64,000 nt of DNA, taken from IMG/VR virus record IMGVR_UViG_3300050015_000743, positions 23,171 through 87,170 of that record. One strand, 5' to 3'. Position 1 is the stretch's first letter, and each line of letters opens with the position of its first letter. The position numbers and the translations under genes were made by a program. This stretch comes from a virus. Below, piece after piece: positions 42,840-51,445 of this stretch. Under the pieces are notes generated by a model, which was not told the DNA's origin, made no database searches, and saw nothing but the letters and a program-made list of their open reading frames with translations.

Positions 42840-43265
42840 ATGAAAAAATCGATTTATTTTTTAACAGTTATTTTTGCACTGATACTTATGAATACCAGTT
42901 GCACGAAACCCGCTAACGATGATGGTTCTGACGGAATTAAAAGTTCTGGTGAACTTTATCCCACCTATGTTGGCACATGGAAAAATGATTCTACTTACAA
43001 GGATGGTGTAAAAACTTCCAGTGTTTTTCAACTTAATTTCAAGATTGAAAATGTAATAACTACGGTAACAGCAAAAAATAATAGTGTTACCAATAGAATT
43101 TATGGGTCATGGAATGTATCTGGTACTACTTTAAATTTAATTGGTGATAAAAATATTGCTCCTTATGAGGCAATTACTAATGAAGCATATATTATAACAA
43201 CTGCGCCTACTGCACATAAAATGGTATTATCACAAGGAACAAATAAATATTTTTTAAGTAAATAA
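42840..43265 (+). CDS. Lipoprotein with lipocalin-like domain
   Basis: A 141-residue protein. Lipoprotein signal peptide MKKSIYFLTVIFALILMNTS followed by Cys21 (lipobox MNTSC), so it should be lipid-anchored in the host envelope. The mature part (YVGTWKNDSTYKDGVKTSS, then GSWNVSGTTLNLIGDK) has the GTW and GSW pattern of small lipocalin-like Bacteroidota lipoproteins. The +2 residue is Thr. It is a single gene with its own non-late promoter and terminator, like a moron. Superinfection exclusion is a reasonable guess, not shown. Confidence 0.75.
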   Translation: MKKSIYFLTVIFALILMNTSCTKPANDDGSDGIKSSGELYPTYVGTWKNDSTYKDGVKTSSVFQLNFKIENVITTVTAKNNSVTNRIYGSWNVSGTTLNLIGDKNIAPYEAITNEAYIITTAPTAHKMVLSQGTNKYFLSK

Positions 43266-43294
43266 AAGAAACCCCCGAAATTCGGGGGTTTCTT
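43266..43294. terminator. Bidirectional terminator
   Basis: A 14-base-pair inverted repeat (AAGAAACCCCCGAA / TTCGGGGGTTTCTT) between convergent stops at 43265 and 43298. Confidence 0.9.
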
Positions 43295-43297
43295 GTT

Positions 43298-45541
43298 TTA
43301 TATTACATTGAAGTCAGCAAGCATTTGTACACAGTCATTATTATATATTCCTTTAAATATGTACGCTGTTGCTGGTTCACCTGCAGGGATGCTACCATAT
43401 GTTGCAAAATAAGTATCCCATCCAGAATAAGTATATGAGGTGGGTGGTATTGGTGCTGGTTGTGGCTTTAAATATTTTAAACCTTTCGCACTTATAATAA
43501 GACTATCAGGATTGGAGATTATTTCATTTTTATTGTTCCATTTTCTGATATTCAGACCTTTTAATGGTATCTTACTAAGTTTGGTTAAATCATTCTTTGA
43601 TATATTTACAAAGTCTGTGCTGAAAGCATCACCCCTGAATACATTTTTACTGTTTCTAACACCGCCAAATAATTTTTGCTGATTATCTGCCCTAAAAGTA
43701 TTTGCTATTGGTGCAGGATAGTATTGAGTGAATACGTCAGCAACACCAAAACTTCTATCGGTTTCTTCACTGGCAGTAACAGTAAATGTAAATTGTGGAA
43801 ATAAAAGACAGAAGTTCAACCACTGACCACCAAAATAATAATTGGTCACACCATCGCCATTAATAAATGATGCATTTGGCGAAAAATCATATCTATAGGT
43901 TGTTATTGTCTCTGTAGGTGGCGTGCCAATATAATTTTCCTGATCATATTTACTTTCAGTTACACCGTCCTTACCACCGACTTTTATTAATGCTCCACCC
44001 ATATTATATCTGTTTGCCAGTAATTCAGCATCAATTAAATAATTAATAGTATTATTAAATGCTGATGATGATGCTATAGCACCAAGATTATTTATACTTT
44101 TTGTATTTCTTACGGGGAAAAGCTGTGCAACACTATAAACCTGACCACCAACAAATGTAGTGTACTTTAATCTCCATTTGGTTGTATTTACGGTTGGACT
44201 ATTAACATCGGCTTCATATTCAAATGGTGTGCTTTGTGGAATTTTAAACCAACTACAACGAGCAGTGTGACCCGGGTGATTATCTTTGAATTTATCTGAG
44301 AATGTTTTAGTTATAGGGATTAAACTGTCATTATCATCATATCGTACCAAAGCCATGCCATAAAATTTAGTAAATACACCAAATAAATTATTGTCTGAAA
44401 CGGGAATTTCTGTACCGAACTCATCTGTAATTATTTTATTCCTGTTACATGGAACAGTGAGTAAAAAATTACCGTTCTCATTAAAAACAAAATATTCTGA
44501 AGGGTCTAATTCACGAATATCAACATCTGCATTGACAGGAATTGCACCGCCAGCAGCAAGAAAATGATCGACCTTTGCCATATCGACATTTGTTCCATAT
44601 GTAAATATTTTAAAATCAATTGGTGTACGTCTATTTACTCTAATATCAAAGTTATTCTCTTGTTCTGTACTCATTGTATAATATGCCTTATCGTCTTCAC
44701 TGAGATCAGGATCGCCAAATACTGCATTTGTACCCATTGTCATTGAAGTACCGAAGATCGTAAATGTTCCTTCAAGTACTGCACGAATTCTGAAATCCTG
44801 ACGTGTTATGCCAATTGTAAAGTTTGTGGTATCACCCCAGAAAGGTATTATATCAACTGCAATTTCTTGTGTTTCAATATTAGGTAAATCACTTAAATCC
44901 GTGCTGGGTTTTATTGATTTTCCACCAACGAACAGATTTGCTGGATATCCAGCAGTTATCATGCTGGCAGGTGTCATCGAATATTTACCAATGTCGGTGA
45001 TGTCAACGCTTAAATGAACTGTCTGCGTACCAGTGGGCACACCAAAGATCATATAGTCACCAGCAGAATTTGTTAATGCTGTATATTTATAGTATTTTTT
45101 ATAAACGTTCAGGAATGATTCATTTGATATAAGTTCGGGTTTAATGGGGAAACTTCCAAATGGTTGTTTTGGTTTAATTTCACCTGTTGATAGTTCAGTT
45201 TGTGCCACACGTGGTAGTAAATTATAGCGTTTGCCATCGTTGTTCTTGTCTGTTGGTGAATTATATGGGTATAAGCTGCTAATAACGCTGTCTGAGGCAT
45301 CATCACTGTTTAATGGTATGAATATACTAATTTTAGCGTTAGGAATTCCTACGCCACCATTTGCGATAACTCTGCCAATTAATACACCGTAATCTGAATT
45401 AAAATCTCTATAAATATCCTTGGTATCTATGCTCATTGAAAGAAATTCGAGTGTATTGACTTCTTGTTCGAGTTGAGCAGTTATAAAATTATCGCTTGCT
45501 GTACTTCCAGTTCCAATATAAATTCGCTGAGATTTGTTCAT
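43298..45541 (-). CDS. Large structural protein with carboxypeptidase-regulatory-like domain
   Basis: A 747-residue protein. Near residues 50-80, YGVLIGRVIANGGVGIPNAK and ISIFIPL resemble the start of a carboxypeptidase-regulatory-like (Ig-fold) domain, and TALTNSAGDYMIFGVPTGTQ near residues 150-175 matches the domain's end. Such domains are common in Bacteroidota surface proteins. The remainder is beta-rich with a Pro-containing C-terminus. No signal peptide, so cytoplasmic assembly into the virion is likely (baseplate or fibre). A late promoter precedes it. Confidence 0.6.
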   Translation of the reverse strand: MNKSQRIYIGTGSTASDNFITAQLEQEVNTLEFLSMSIDTKDIYRDFNSDYGVLIGRVIANGGVGIPNAKISIFIPLNSDDASDSVISSLYPYNSPTDKNNDGKRYNLLPRVAQTELSTGEIKPKQPFGSFPIKPELISNESFLNVYKKYYKYTALTNSAGDYMIFGVPTGTQTVHLSVDITDIGKYSMTPASMITAGYPANLFVGGKSIKPSTDLSDLPNIETQEIAVDIIPFWGDTTNFTIGITRQDFRIRAVLEGTFTIFGTSMTMGTNAVFGDPDLSEDDKAYYTMSTEQENNFDIRVNRRTPIDFKIFTYGTNVDMAKVDHFLAAGGAIPVNADVDIRELDPSEYFVFNENGNFLLTVPCNRNKIITDEFGTEIPVSDNNLFGVFTKFYGMALVRYDDNDSLIPITKTFSDKFKDNHPGHTARCSWFKIPQSTPFEYEADVNSPTVNTTKWRLKYTTFVGGQVYSVAQLFPVRNTKSINNLGAIASSSAFNNTINYLIDAELLANRYNMGGALIKVGGKDGVTESKYDQENYIGTPPTETITTYRYDFSPNASFINGDGVTNYYFGGQWLNFCLLFPQFTFTVTASEETDRSFGVADVFTQYYPAPIANTFRADNQQKLFGGVRNSKNVFRGDAFSTDFVNISKNDLTKLSKIPLKGLNIRKWNNKNEIISNPDSLIISAKGLKYLKPQPAPIPPTSYTYSGWDTYFATYGSIPAGEPATAYIFKGIYNNDCVQMLADFNVI

Positions 45542-45556
45542 ATATTATGTGTTTCA

Positions 45557-45566
45557 CATAAATACT
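45557..45566 (-). promoter_or_regulatory. Late promoter motif AGTATTTATG (minus strand)
   Basis: Minus-strand AGTATTTATG, 15 bases before the ATG at 45541. Confidence 0.5.
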
Positions 45567-45613
45567 TACAGTAAAAAATCAGAATTTCAGAATTATTTTT
45601 AAAAAAAATGCAT

Positions 45614-45654
45614 TTTTTTTGCATGAATTTTTCAGGAAATTTCATGCAAAAAAA
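45614..45654. repeat. 14-base inverted repeat with GCATGAA core
   Basis: Left arm TTTTTTTGCATGAA (45614-45627) and right arm TTCATGCAAAAAAA (45641-45654) with a 13-base gap. The T/A runs allow a terminator-like hairpin in either direction or a dimeric protein site; it lies upstream of both divergent genes rather than after a gene. Confidence 0.75.
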
Positions 45655-45770
45655 TCTGAATTTCTGGAAATCCGACCCAAAAAAGTAAAAAAAGTTCGAA
45701 ATTTGATTTTATGAGCAAGAACAACAGGGTGATAATAATTTAATCAGAATACCTTTTGCGTTATTTTTTA

Positions 45771-45780
45771 GTATTTATTT
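45771..45780 (+). promoter_or_regulatory. Late promoter motif AGTATTTATT
   Basis: AGTATTTATT, 61 bases before the sheath ATG at 45842, the longest leader in the set. Confidence 0.5.
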
Positions 45781-45841
45781 GAAAAGTAAGACAAAACTTA
45801 TACTATAAAATAATAATAGAAAAAATTAATAATTAATAAAC

Positions 45842-48604
45842 ATGGCAGATTTTGTATTTACCTCTCCGGGCGTAAAATTTAAAGAACGTGACATATCATT
45901 TGTAACACGTAACGTAAGCATCACCACATTAGGCTTAGTTGGTGAAACACTCAAAGGACCTGCATTTGAACCTGTATTTATTCAGGATAAAATACAATTC
46001 CAGACAAGATTTGGCTCACAAAGCACAAAGAGATTTCCAGCAAATAACTTGCTTCAATATCAATTGCCTTATGTAGCAAATTCATATTTGGATGAAACAA
46101 ACCAATTATGGGTAACAAGAGTATTAGGTTTATCTGGCTATCAGGCAGGTAACGCATGGGCAATAACTTTAAGTGCTGGTGTTGATCCTTCAACCGAAGG
46201 TGCAACTGGCGCATCAACTACAGGTACTTCATCATTTACTGGTGGAATGTATTTAGGTGTTCCTTTAAATGCAAGTGGTGACACTGGTACAGCATTTACA
46301 GGATATACTAAAAACTTATCAAATAATACATTTAAAGGATTTTCTCATTCATTTAGAGTATTATCATATAGTGGTATTAGTGGTGGTACTGGTACTGTTC
46401 GAGATATTGTAACTACATTAACTGGTCAGTCATATACTCAGTATGAAAATATGGTATTAGCTGTCGTTAGAAGCAGGGGTAGTGTTGCAGATGTTGTAAA
46501 TGCACCATCCGTTACTACTTTTGTTACAACTACATTGACATTACCAACATCTGGAAACACAACATTATCGGGCATTGGCGATATGTTTGGACAATTTCAA
46601 TTAATCGCATCAAGTGGCACAAGTGTAGCTGTTTATTCAGCATCATTAAACCCAACAGCAAGTAATTTCTTGCCAAATGTAATTGGTTCAGATGCTAAAG
46701 ATAAAAACACCAAGATTTGGGTTGAGGCAACTTTTCCAGATTTAATCGGTTTATTGGATGCTGCAGGTTATGGTTACGGTATTAATAGTACATTAATTAA
46801 AACAACAACCAATGTTTTCACAAATTATAAATCTCAATTTCAAACACCAGAAACTCCTTGGGTTGTATCACAATTAAAAGGTAGTGAAGTTGACAGATTA
46901 TTTAAATTCGTAAGTATTTCTGATGGTAATGCAGCTAACCAAGAAATTAAGATTAGTATTGCAAATATAAATCCAGCAACTCTGGAATTTGACGTAGTTG
47001 TTCGTGATTTCTACGATACAGATGCAAATCCAAACGTATTGGAAACATTCTCAAGATGTACATTAATTGAAGGTAACACAAACTTCATTGCACAGGTTAT
47101 CGGTACAACTGATGGTCAGTATGATCTTCAGAGTAAATATATAATGGTTGAACTTGCAGATAATCTTTCTGTAGATTTATTCCCTGCTGGTTTTGAAGGT
47201 TATAACTTCAACAATTTTAGTAGTGGAGTAACTGGTTCAGCAGTTCAAGGTGTAGCTCCTAAGATTTTCTATAAAACAAGTTATCTTCAAACCGAAAAGG
47301 TTAGAAAAGTATATTTGGGTTTATCAGAAAATGGATATAGCACAGCAACATCTATTGGAACAGGTATTAACCAGAATTTCTTTAACTTTAATAATTTCAG
47401 AAATAACGGAAGTAACGCAGTATCTGGTTTTACAAACAGTTTTGGCTTCCATATGGATAGTGGCGCAACTGGCACATATAATGGTTTCCAATTCGAAGTT
47501 GGTGCAGGTAGCTTTAAGTCAGTTAATGATGTTGTCGATCCTTCACAGACATATTTCGATGCTAACACAAGAAAATTCACATTTGCACCTGCTGGTGGTT
47601 TTGATGGCTGGGATGTAAACAGAACATTACGTACATACGGTGGTAATTATCGTCAGGGTGGCATTTTTGATGGTGTTGGTGTTGGTGTAACTCCAGTAAA
47701 TGACTATCAGGCATGGGAAACAGCAATTAACACATTTGCTAATCCTGAAGAAGTTACAATTAACTTGTTCGCAACCCCGGGTATTAACTGGTCAGATCAA
47801 ACAAACATTATTCAGGATACAATCGACATGATTGAACAACAAAGAGCAGATACGCTTTACGTTATCGAGTCTCCAGACAGTAGTCTTACACAAGTTGTAG
47901 GTCAACCTAAAGTTGATGTTGAAGCAGCAACAGATATCGCTAATTTACTTGGTGATGCAAATATTGACAGTAGTTATTCATGTACATACTTCCCTTGGAT
48001 TCAAATGAGGGATACTCAGAACAACGTTAACGTTTATCTTCCACCAACAGGTGAGGTAGTTAAAGCAATGGCATTCACTGATAATACTTCATTCCCTTGG
48101 TTTGCACCTGCTGGTTTACAACGTGGTGTTACTGATGCAAGAAAATCTAAGTATAAAATGTCACAGGAAGCTCGTGATACCTTATATAAAGGCAGAATTA
48201 ACCCAATGGCTGACTTTGCAGATGCTGGTACAGCAATATTCGGACAGAAAACTCTTCAGGTTGCATCAAGTGCACTTGACAGAATCAACGTAAGAAGATT
48301 GTTACTTCAGATCAAGGTATTAATCTCAAACATCGCAATCCGTTTGGTATTCGAACAGAACGATCAGGCAACTATCGATCAGTTCATGCAACAGACAACT
48401 CCAATACTTGATACAATCAAGAGAGAAAGAGGTCTCACAGACTTCAGAATCAAAATGGATGACTCAAATAATACTCCTGAAACAATGGACAGGAATGAAT
48501 TATATGGTGAATTATTCCTGAAACCAACACGTGCTGTTGAATTCATTGGTATTACTTTCACAATTACTCCTTCTGGAGCATCATTCGCTGACCTTGGAGC
48601 ATAA
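45842..48604 (+). CDS. Tail sheath protein (gp18-like)
   Basis: A 920-residue contractile sheath subunit. The N-terminal FTSPGVKFKERDISFVTRN is the typical SPGV start. The conserved C-terminal domain includes YKGRINPMADFADAGTAIFG, NVRRLLLQIKVLISNIAIRL, and FGEN-like end elements FIGITFTITPSGASF. It is about 260 residues longer than T4 gp18, with the extra length in the variable outer domain between residues 100 and 600. Codons are tidy as for other highly expressed genes here. A terminator follows directly. Confidence 0.95.
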   Translation: MADFVFTSPGVKFKERDISFVTRNVSITTLGLVGETLKGPAFEPVFIQDKIQFQTRFGSQSTKRFPANNLLQYQLPYVANSYLDETNQLWVTRVLGLSGYQAGNAWAITLSAGVDPSTEGATGASTTGTSSFTGGMYLGVPLNASGDTGTAFTGYTKNLSNNTFKGFSHSFRVLSYSGISGGTGTVRDIVTTLTGQSYTQYENMVLAVVRSRGSVADVVNAPSVTTFVTTTLTLPTSGNTTLSGIGDMFGQFQLIASSGTSVAVYSASLNPTASNFLPNVIGSDAKDKNTKIWVEATFPDLIGLLDAAGYGYGINSTLIKTTTNVFTNYKSQFQTPETPWVVSQLKGSEVDRLFKFVSISDGNAANQEIKISIANINPATLEFDVVVRDFYDTDANPNVLETFSRCTLIEGNTNFIAQVIGTTDGQYDLQSKYIMVELADNLSVDLFPAGFEGYNFNNFSSGVTGSAVQGVAPKIFYKTSYLQTEKVRKVYLGLSENGYSTATSIGTGINQNFFNFNNFRNNGSNAVSGFTNSFGFHMDSGATGTYNGFQFEVGAGSFKSVNDVVDPSQTYFDANTRKFTFAPAGGFDGWDVNRTLRTYGGNYRQGGIFDGVGVGVTPVNDYQAWETAINTFANPEEVTINLFATPGINWSDQTNIIQDTIDMIEQQRADTLYVIESPDSSLTQVVGQPKVDVEAATDIANLLGDANIDSSYSCTYFPWIQMRDTQNNVNVYLPPTGEVVKAMAFTDNTSFPWFAPAGLQRGVTDARKSKYKMSQEARDTLYKGRINPMADFADAGTAIFGQKTLQVASSALDRINVRRLLLQIKVLISNIAIRLVFEQNDQATIDQFMQQTTPILDTIKRERGLTDFRIKMDDSNNTPETMDRNELYGELFLKPTRAVEFIGITFTITPSGASFADLGA

Positions 48605-48625
48605 TAAATAATAGCTTTAAATAAG

Positions 48626-48654
48626 AAGACCTACTGTATTGTAGGTCTTTTTTT
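48626..48654 (+). terminator. Rho-independent terminator after sheath gene
   Basis: A 9-base-pair stem (AAGACCTAC / GTAGGTCTT), 6-base loop and T run, 21 bases after the sheath stop. Confidence 0.88.
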
Positions 48655-48662
48655 TATGTGTG

Positions 48663-48672
48663 AGTATTTATA
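48663..48672 (+). promoter_or_regulatory. Late promoter motif AGTATTTATA
   Basis: Exact motif 29 bases before the ATG at 48702, just past the sheath terminator. Confidence 0.6.
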
Positions 48673-48701
48673 ATAAAATAATATTATAAAATTTTATAAA
48701 A

Positions 48702-49322
48702 ATGGCAAAAGGTACAAAGAAAACTGCAGTTAAAGCAGTGAATGAAGAATCATTAGTTGAAGAACCAATAATTGAAGCACAGGTAGAAGAAATAACTGAA
48801 GCAAGACCAGTTGACCCAGAGGTATTCGAAACAAAATTGTTTGTTGAAGAAGAACCAGAGGATGAAGCACAATTATTTGGTGAGGATGTAGTTCCACCAA
48901 ATGGTGAACCACTCGAAGAAGTTACTGAGTTAACTGAAAAGCTCGAAGATATTCAAACAAGGATTGAAGAGTTTCAAACAATTCAGGTAGAACCAGTAGT
49001 TGAAGAAGTTCCACCAGTTGCAGAAGATGGTGTTACAATGGGCGGTCTTGAATACGCTGAAGATTATCATCCAGACCCAAATGTTGAAAGAACACTGGTC
49101 GATAAAAGTTTTGAAGAACCAGAATCAATGTATACACTTACTCCTGAACAGGAAGAAGAAGGTGCACAAGTAATAGCAGATATGGTAAATGAACAAATTT
49201 TAAATGATGTAAGAGAAATGCAAAAATTGCCAGATGTTTTTCCAGTTGTTGAAAGAGCAAAAGAAAGTTATAGTAATAAAGATTTCAGACATTTTCAAAG
49301 AACTGGACAAATGCCAAAATAA
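48702..49322 (+). CDS. Acidic protein between sheath and tube genes
   Basis: A 206-residue, highly acidic protein (VEEPIIEAQVEEITEARPVD onward), probably disordered for its first 150 residues, with a basic C-terminal end (YSNKDFRHFQRTGQMPK) that could bind another structural protein. Own late promoter. Position between sheath and tube suggests a tail assembly or virion role; not recognised by family. Confidence 0.5.
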   Translation: MAKGTKKTAVKAVNEESLVEEPIIEAQVEEITEARPVDPEVFETKLFVEEEPEDEAQLFGEDVVPPNGEPLEEVTELTEKLEDIQTRIEEFQTIQVEPVVEEVPPVAEDGVTMGGLEYAEDYHPDPNVERTLVDKSFEEPESMYTLTPEQEEEGAQVIADMVNEQILNDVREMQKLPDVFPVVERAKESYSNKDFRHFQRTGQMPK

Positions 49323-49345
49323 TCTTGAAAGTTTTCGATTATGTT

Positions 49346-49355
49346 AGTATTTATT
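49346..49355 (+). promoter_or_regulatory. Late promoter motif AGTATTTATT
   Basis: AGTATTTATT, 34 bases before the tail tube ATG at 49390. Confidence 0.5.
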
Positions 49356-49389
49356 AGAAAATAAGTATTACAATTTTAAATTAAGAAAT

Positions 49390-49881
49390 ATGGCAGAAAA
49401 AATGATAAGGGGCATCCCAATCGATTACGAACCTAAAAGGGTAAACCGATTCTTTGCCCAATTCCCAACAGCATTAGGAATTGAAGTATGGTCAATTCAG
49501 AAGTTCAAAAGACCTTCTATGAAAATAAACAGTGTTCCAATTGATTTCATGAACGAACGTAACTACGTTTCTGGACGTTACAATTGGGAAGAAATGACCC
49601 TGACATTCCTTGACCCAATCGGTCCGTCAACGTCACAGGTATTGATGGAGTGGGTACGTTTACATGCAGAATCACTCACAGGTCGTATGGGTTATGCAGC
49701 AGGTTATAAGAAAAACATTTATCTTAAATCCTTAGACCCAACGGGTGTTGAAGTTGAACAATGGTTCTTGGAACAATGTATGATCACAGGTATTGACTTC
49801 GGTGAAAACAGCTACGAAGAAGATGCATTAACAAACATTGTTCTTACTATACAGCCTTGGCGTTGCATCTTAAATATGTAG
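49390..49881 (+). CDS. Tail tube protein (gp19-like)
   Basis: A 163-residue protein, the same length as T4 gp19 (163). RGIPIDYEPKRVNRFFAQFP at the N-terminus and QWFLEQCMITGIDFGENSYE with LTIQPWRCILNM at the C-terminus are typical. It forms the inner tube through which DNA passes. Followed by a bidirectional terminator shared with the convergent endonuclease gene. Confidence 0.95.
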   Translation: MAEKMIRGIPIDYEPKRVNRFFAQFPTALGIEVWSIQKFKRPSMKINSVPIDFMNERNYVSGRYNWEEMTLTFLDPIGPSTSQVLMEWVRLHAESLTGRMGYAAGYKKNIYLKSLDPTGVEVEQWFLEQCMITGIDFGENSYEEDALTNIVLTIQPWRCILNM

Positions 49882-49904
49882 TATTCAATAAATTACAATT
49901 TAAT

Positions 49905-49938
49905 AAAAATGAGATATATAATTATGTATCTCATTTTT
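49905..49938. terminator. Bidirectional terminator
   Basis: A 12-base-pair stem (AAAAATGAGATA / TATCTCATTTTT) with a 10-base loop, between the tube stop and the convergent endonuclease stop, which it touches. Confidence 0.8.
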
Positions 49939-50566
49939 ATTTAATATTAATCCAGATTTTATTATTAATTATTTGATTTATTGTTGTGCAACAGACATTA
50001 TATTTTATAGCTATTTTGGGTTGTGAAATTTTTTCTTCATTATACATTTTTCGTATAATAATAATGTCCTCTGGTGTTAATTTAGAATGTGGTCGTCTAT
50101 TGGTTGGTATACCCTTCTTCTTTGAAGACATTTGATTTCTCATGCTTATTGAAAGAGTTACATTGAATTTTGGGTGCTCTGCACCATGTTTGCCATACAT
50201 CGGATTGTTTATTCCCAACATACGTTTTGATTGTTTGCTTTTGGTTTCTTCAGAGCATTTTTTACCTAAACATATTTTTTGTGGGTCATTGATATTGTAA
50301 CCGTGATTATTGTTTAATGTATTATATATTTTAACACACTCATTTTCTTTTATTAATAATTCATTTGCAGAGCACACTAAAATTATTGAAAATTCAAAAT
50401 TATCTCTACCATATTTATTCCAAGCTGATTGTAGGTGTGGATTGTGATGTATATTATGATTTAAGTGCCACTTATGGTCACGCCAGCGTTTTTTAATATC
50501 AGTGGCACTTCCGATATAAATTTTGTTGTTAATCTTATTTAATATTTTATATATTCCTGTTATCAT
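49937..50566 (-). CDS. GIY-YIG homing endonuclease
   Basis: A 209-residue protein. GIY-YIG domain at residues 3-95 (TGIYKILNKINNKIYIGSAT, RWRDH, WNKYGRDNFEFSI). The C-terminal half has the NUMOD-like basic linker (KCSEETKSKQSKRMLGINNP) and a helix-turn-helix (SQPKIAIKYNVCCTTINQII). It is a SegA-like free-standing homing endonuclease. It resembles the one at 33976-34719 in its catalytic half. No promoter seen in its upstream region. Confidence 0.88.
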   Translation of the reverse strand: MITGIYKILNKINNKIYIGSATDIKKRWRDHKWHLNHNIHHNPHLQSAWNKYGRDNFEFSIILVCSANELLIKENECVKIYNTLNNNHGYNINDPQKICLGKKCSEETKSKQSKRMLGINNPMYGKHGAEHPKFNVTLSISMRNQMSSKKKGIPTNRRPHSKLTPEDIIIIRKMYNEEKISQPKIAIKYNVCCTTINQIINNKIWINIK

Positions 50567-50630
50567 TTGTATGAGATATCAGTCGTTATACCCTATTTTT
50601 GCCAATATTGAGTGATTCATGACGCATATA

Positions 50631-51422
50631 TCATGCAATAAGTTCTGCTAATCTATTATTTACAATTAGTTCCGCATAATATGATCTGTCTTTAGTTTCA
50701 ATTATTTTATATGTTGGGTTGTTATGAGAAAACCAAACGATATATGATTTTCCAAGTTTAATACCAGTTGCTTTTTCTATAATATATTTATATAGGCTGA
50801 GTTGTAATGAATATATTTCCATATCACAATCTTCCAGTAAATATAAGTCTTTAAGTAAATGTCTGGATTTCATTTCATGTGTGAAGTCTTTGTTTGTCTT
50901 CCAATCATATATCTGGAAGACACCCCATTTAACATTATAAAAGAGCATATCAAGCATTCCACCGATTAATGACTCCCTGTCAAAAATCACAAACTCAGTG
51001 CGTATTGGTATTAATTTACCTTGAACATCATCATAAAATTGATCAACGTGTTTCTTTGTGGTATTATATTCATTAATTACGGGGTCAAAGCCGAATTCAT
51101 CTAAGATTAGTCTCTTAGGATATTCAAATTTTTTATTTTGAAATAGATTTTCGGCATAATCGTGAATTGCCGAACCTTTAATTGTGCCTTTTTTGTTTAT
51201 GTACTTCCATGCACGAAGAATTTCTTTTGGTGGAAGATTATATTGATTACCTTTATATTCTGACCAGTACTTTTCATCAAAATCTTCCTGATACTCATGT
51301 ATTAGTGTCGTAACACTAATTAATTGTTTGTTATCTACATAGTATTTGTGAGGTTCATTGAAGAACGTCACATCGTTAAATGCAGTAAACAATTCTCTGG
51401 GTATAGGAATTTCAATATTCAT
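50631..51422 (-). CDS. PD-(D/E)XK nuclease (RecB/Cas4-type fold)
   Basis: A 263-residue protein. KGSAIHDYAE supplies the N-terminal His motif. LIGGMLDMLFYNVKWGVFQI and YDWKTNK give the GxxD and DxK catalytic residues, and SLQLSLYKYIIE is the QxxxY motif, all in the RecB/Cas4 order. The HDYAE-GMLD-DWKT-QLSLY set is clear. It is probably a DNA exonuclease acting in recombination or DNA processing. It lacks the Cys cluster expected for Cas4. Followed in the same direction by the GIY-YIG gene. Confidence 0.82.
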   Translation of the reverse strand: MNIEIPIPRELFTAFNDVTFFNEPHKYYVDNKQLISVTTLIHEYQEDFDEKYWSEYKGNQYNLPPKEILRAWKYINKKGTIKGSAIHDYAENLFQNKKFEYPKRLILDEFGFDPVINEYNTTKKHVDQFYDDVQGKLIPIRTEFVIFDRESLIGGMLDMLFYNVKWGVFQIYDWKTNKDFTHEMKSRHLLKDLYLLEDCDMEIYSLQLSLYKYIIEKATGIKLGKSYIVWFSHNNPTYKIIETKDRSYYAELIVNNRLAELIA

Positions 51423-51430
51423 AAGGACAG

Positions 51431-51438
51431 CAAATGTA
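51431..51438 (-). promoter_or_regulatory. Possible host-type -7 element TACATTTG
   Basis: TACATTTG on the minus strand 8 bases before the nuclease ATG at 51422. No TTG at the expected upstream spacing, and the leader would be very short, so this is weak. Confidence 0.25.
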
Positions 51439-51445
51439 GTTAAAA

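Larger units (their letters stand above)
45542..45841. other. 300-base divergent intergenic region
   Basis: No gene of useful size is present. It separates the divergent 747-residue structural gene and the tail sheath gene and holds a late motif for each, a 14-base inverted repeat (45614-45654), A/T runs and two similar CTGAATTTCTG-like segments near 45580 and 45655. Confidence 0.7.

Noticed and set aside
45711-45743. Nine-codon frame in the divergent intergenic region
   Set aside because: Too short and without supporting leader or coupling.
50631-51422. Cas4 CRISPR protein
   Set aside because: The RecB/Cas4-type nuclease motifs are present, but the Cas4 Cys cluster is missing and no repeats or other cas genes are nearby.
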